64,000 nucleotides of DNA from Bryopsis sp. KO-2023 (lineage: Eukaryota > Chlorophyta > Ulvophyceae > Bryopsidales > Bryopsidaceae), in contig BSYQ01000004.1 in NCBI GenBank assembly GCA_030272585.1, positions 186,001-250,000 of the forward strand, in the 5' to 3' direction. Below the pieces are notes generated by a model. It worked only from the letters and a program-made list of their open reading frames with translations. It searched no databases and had not been told where the DNA came from. Below are positions 62,001 to 64,000 of this stretch, in pieces. Made by a program: the position numbers and the translations under genes. The number at the start of each line of letters is the position of its first letter. Position 1 is the stretch's first letter.

Positions 62001-62432
62001 GAAATCAGACACACCCAAGAGGTTCCTGCACTTGGACAGGAAATTTGACTCTCGCAGCTCCTCAAGTTGTTTTTTGACCTCTTTGGTCTGCTGCAATAGC
62101 GTCGTGTTGGTTGGAATTGGTTGCAACTCGCTAGTTTTGCCCATGTCGTTCCTCTTCTGAACGATTCCTGGGTCCAGGGAGGACTCGCTCGACGGCCTGC
62201 GGTCCCACAACGTCGAGTAGAAGCGCGTGTAGGGCTCAATCCTCGTTGGTTCTTGCCCTGCTTAGGTGTGAACATAAGCAAGAACGACGTGAACGTTAAG
62301 CATGTTTGGGACCTGTTACAGATATTTGCTTTCCGACCGACTGAACGATCGAGCTTGGTACAACCGTCAACGCTTCTCACCAGCGCCTTGTCCATGGGGG
62401 ATGCCAAGGAGCTCCCTCGCGTGTCTACTCAT
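59062..62432 (-). CDS. Gene B, right copy: intact unknown 992-residue protein
   Basis: Exons on minus are 62432-62381, 62257-61638, 61548-61414 and 61233-59062, summing to 2979 nt with all phases closing, so this copy looks functional. It starts MSRHARELLGIPHG, then YTRFYSTLWDRRPSSE, a short coiled coil (LLQQTKEVKKQLEELRES) and a SNFLSKCRNLLGVSDFS block. An acidic Ser-rich stretch, IYRYAEYDEWGSND and a long C-terminal exon follow. That exon has one probably folded segment (LSELVPKEILERFGLEKI, then FHVHLHFKEKK) and an Arg/Tyr/His-rich disordered end with a repeated HIRERE. No signal peptide or membrane segment is seen, so it should be cytosolic or nuclear. I recognise no family. Its neighbour in both arms is the oxidase, but they share no promoter, so a functional link is unproven. 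Confidence 0.7.
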
Positions 62433-63242
62433 GTCTTCAATCCTCTGTTTCACGCTCACTCTGGTTGTGAAGGATAAAAAAGGTGGCGGGCTCCTTGTGG
62501 GGTCACCTAACCGTGGGAAGCGGTTGGCGCAGAAAATCAATGAAATTTGGCTGTCGTTGTTAACGATTGGTTTGGGTGGCGACCAATTCAACGAAATCAG
62601 CAGCTCGGTTAAGTTTCCCAAATTTAACTGCAAGTGAGAGGTTTTGTTTTTTCACACTGCAATATAATGTTTATTCCTTCGTTTCGTTTTGTTTTTTTGA
62701 GGTTTGGACGTATCGCTGCGTTAAAAACCGTCCAAAACAGTTGCCCTGAAAAGCAACAAAGTCGAAAGAAACAGCTGAAAGGCCTTGCCTCACTCTTTGC
62801 TATCTTAACTGGGTACCTCTAGACCAGATTTTCCTTCTCATCGGTGTCTTGCCAAGTAATATTTTATTGGGACGAAAAAACACTGATTTGTGAGTTTATT
62901 CTGCCTTCAATTCTCCCTTTAATATTTTCGAGGAGCAGTCTCATAGGCAGCTTTGTGGAAATATCTTCTTTACCACAGTAAATGCAAAAAATCATACTAC
63001 CTCAAAACCTTCTTTAATTTCTCAGTTCTCATCAACTGTTTGCAGGGACTCTTGATGAAAATGGTTGGATTTCTTCTTGTTGAAATTCTCTTTCTCTCTT
63101 TTGTTTGGGGGGGGGATAAGTTTTGGAGCAATTTCTTAGGTTTTAGGTGTTCCTGAGGATCAAATCAAGTATTGGCATATTCAAAAGTTGAAACCTGTGG
63201 GAGATTGCTTTCTTCTCTCTCCAAAAAAATGTTTAAAGTACG
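62433..63242. other. Upstream flank of gene B, right arm
   Basis: Matches left-arm 30436-31054 in its inner part and 29074-29286 in its outer part, with the 1.15-kb left-arm segment missing at about 63029. It contains the gene B promoter. No additional gene is seen. Confidence 0.5.
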
Positions 63243-63262
63243 AAGTGTGTACGTACACACTT
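63243..63262. repeat. 20-bp perfect palindrome, right-arm copy
   Basis: AAGTGTGTACGTACACACTT is self-complementary over 20 bases. It is the counterpart of the left-arm palindrome at 29056-29073, which is perfect over 18. Confidence 0.75.
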
Positions 63263-63783
63263 TGATACAAGGATTTTTCCAAACCCACCAAAACTCCTAA
63301 CCACAAAATACCCTCAGCCCCAACCCATCCATCGAGACACAAGAGCTATGCAACATAAACCTGCACAGTCAAATCAAACTGGGGGAACATTGCTGGCTAT
63401 GCTCCCAGATGTTGAGATTTAGGATGAGGGAAGATGCTTTCCGGTCCTTACTGGACCAGCTCAAAGAAAGTTCAATAATGTCTCCTCAGAAAATGTAGCC
63501 CGGGAACTCTCCAACTTCTGAAGAGGAGAGCAGCCAGACTGCAAATTCGAATTCGTAAGTGCTGCTAGCCTCTATTAATTCACAACCTTCAGTTCCTTCT
63601 TGACAATCCCCCCCCCCCTTCTCTGCCCCCAGAAACACCAAAAATAACCCAGAAAAAATAATCCAGCGAAAAAGCCACCAAAACCAAATACTGGGAAAGA
63701 GGATATCCCCCAGGGTAACCATAAAAAGAAGATAAACAAGAAAATGTTGAGCAAAAAAAAATCAAGTTTGAATTTGTATCTTT

Positions 63784-63930
63784 CTAGATTTTCGTAACAG
63801 TTCCTTGGAAGAAGACGGTGTCATCAGTAGCATCCACTACAAAGTATAAGAACGGATGGCTGACCAGGAACTCATCTTCATAAAGCGATCTCAATCCTGC
63901 CCCGCCTGTCACAGCCCCTGCCTCCGTCCC
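63784..63930 (-). CDS. Serpin, last exon (gene continues beyond the window)
   Basis: A 48-codon exon ending in a stop at 63784-63786, preceded on minus by a good acceptor (TTGCAATTCAG). It reads GTEAGAVTGGAGLRS, then FLVSHPFLYFVVD and VFFQGTVTKI. These match the serpin hinge and reactive-centre loop, the strand s5B block (HPFLF), and the C-terminal strand (VLFxGxV). The small residues after GTEA are what inhibitory serpins need for loop insertion. The Leu-Arg-Ser in the loop resembles the P2-P1-P1' of plant 'LR' serpins, which inhibit trypsin- or metacaspase-like proteases. The exact P1 cannot be fixed by counting alone. The upstream exons lie past 64000. The remaining sequence 63931-64000 is intron. 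Confidence 0.72.
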   Translation of the reverse strand, partial: GTEAGAVTGGAGLRSLYEDEFLVSHPFLYFVVDATDDTVFFQGTVTKI

Positions 63931-64000
63931 CTGAATTGCAACCCACCCATCAACATTGCAAAAATGAAACAAAAAGCCAATTTCTGAACCCTTAGAAAAA

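Larger units (their letters stand above)
55724..63520 (-). repeat. Right arm of large inverted duplication
   Basis: Inverted counterpart of 28801-38593, with gene order mirrored and both genes pointing toward the shared spacer. The outer edge at 63520 ends abruptly in unrelated DNA leading to the serpin exon. The inner edge coincides with the oxidase stop codon region. It lacks the 1.15-kb segment of the left arm. Aligned coding sequence in gene B is nearly identical to the left arm, the outer non-coding flank is roughly 85% alike by eye, and the oxidase is much more divergent. Confidence 0.9.

Noticed and set aside
1-64000. CRISPR arrays, bacterial operons, riboswitches, tRNA or rRNA genes
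   Set aside because: The window is nuclear eukaryotic DNA. Repeats present are microsatellites or the large arms, and I saw no convincing cloverleaf or rRNA segment by eye.

Overview
The window is nuclear DNA from a eukaryote. Nearly every gene is split by short GT-AG introns, intergenic DNA is rich in homopolymers, and there is no operon structure. The gene set points to a flagellated green alga, probably on the streptophyte side. It includes a plastid-type transketolase with a transit peptide, a nuclear Ycf20-like gene, a plant-type MFS carrier, a double-AP2 factor, plant-type L-gulonolactone oxidases and a plant-like ASH2/TRAUCO subunit. A kinesin and a large LRR/IQ protein suggest cilia. 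A scaly flagellate such as Mesostigma would fit, but that species guess is inference only.

Layout of the left part (1-28.8 kb): THUMP-type tRNA methyltransferase (minus); six-exon MFS transporter; five-exon rhomboid protease; Ycf20-like gene (minus), divergent from a ten-exon kinesin; seven-exon MRS2/CorA magnesium transporter; AP2-domain gene with an unresolved 5' end; six-exon transketolase.

From 28.8 kb to 63.5 kb the window is one large inverted duplication. The left arm (28801-38593) carries an unrecognised acidic, disordered-looking protein (here 'gene B') followed by an L-gulonolactone oxidase-like gene, both on plus. The right arm (55724-63520) carries the same two genes in the same order on minus, so both arms point inward. 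The spacer of about 17 kb holds an NhaC-type Na+/H+ antiporter, an ASH2-like COMPASS subunit and a long LRR/IQ-motif gene. The arms have diverged unevenly. Gene B is almost identical between arms, while the oxidase paralogues differ at about 30% of residues in the region compared and have unrelated upstream DNA. The left arm has an extra 1.15 kb segment, and its gene B copy is frameshifted near the 5' end. Beyond the right arm, the window closes with the last exon of a serpin gene on minus.

Exon boundaries were assigned by eye from ORF continuity, GT-AG sites, reading phase and, for the duplicated genes, equal exon lengths in the two copies. For most genes the spliced lengths close exactly in frame. 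Unresolved parts are the 5' end of the AP2 gene, the 5' part of the NhaC gene and several exons of the LRR gene.
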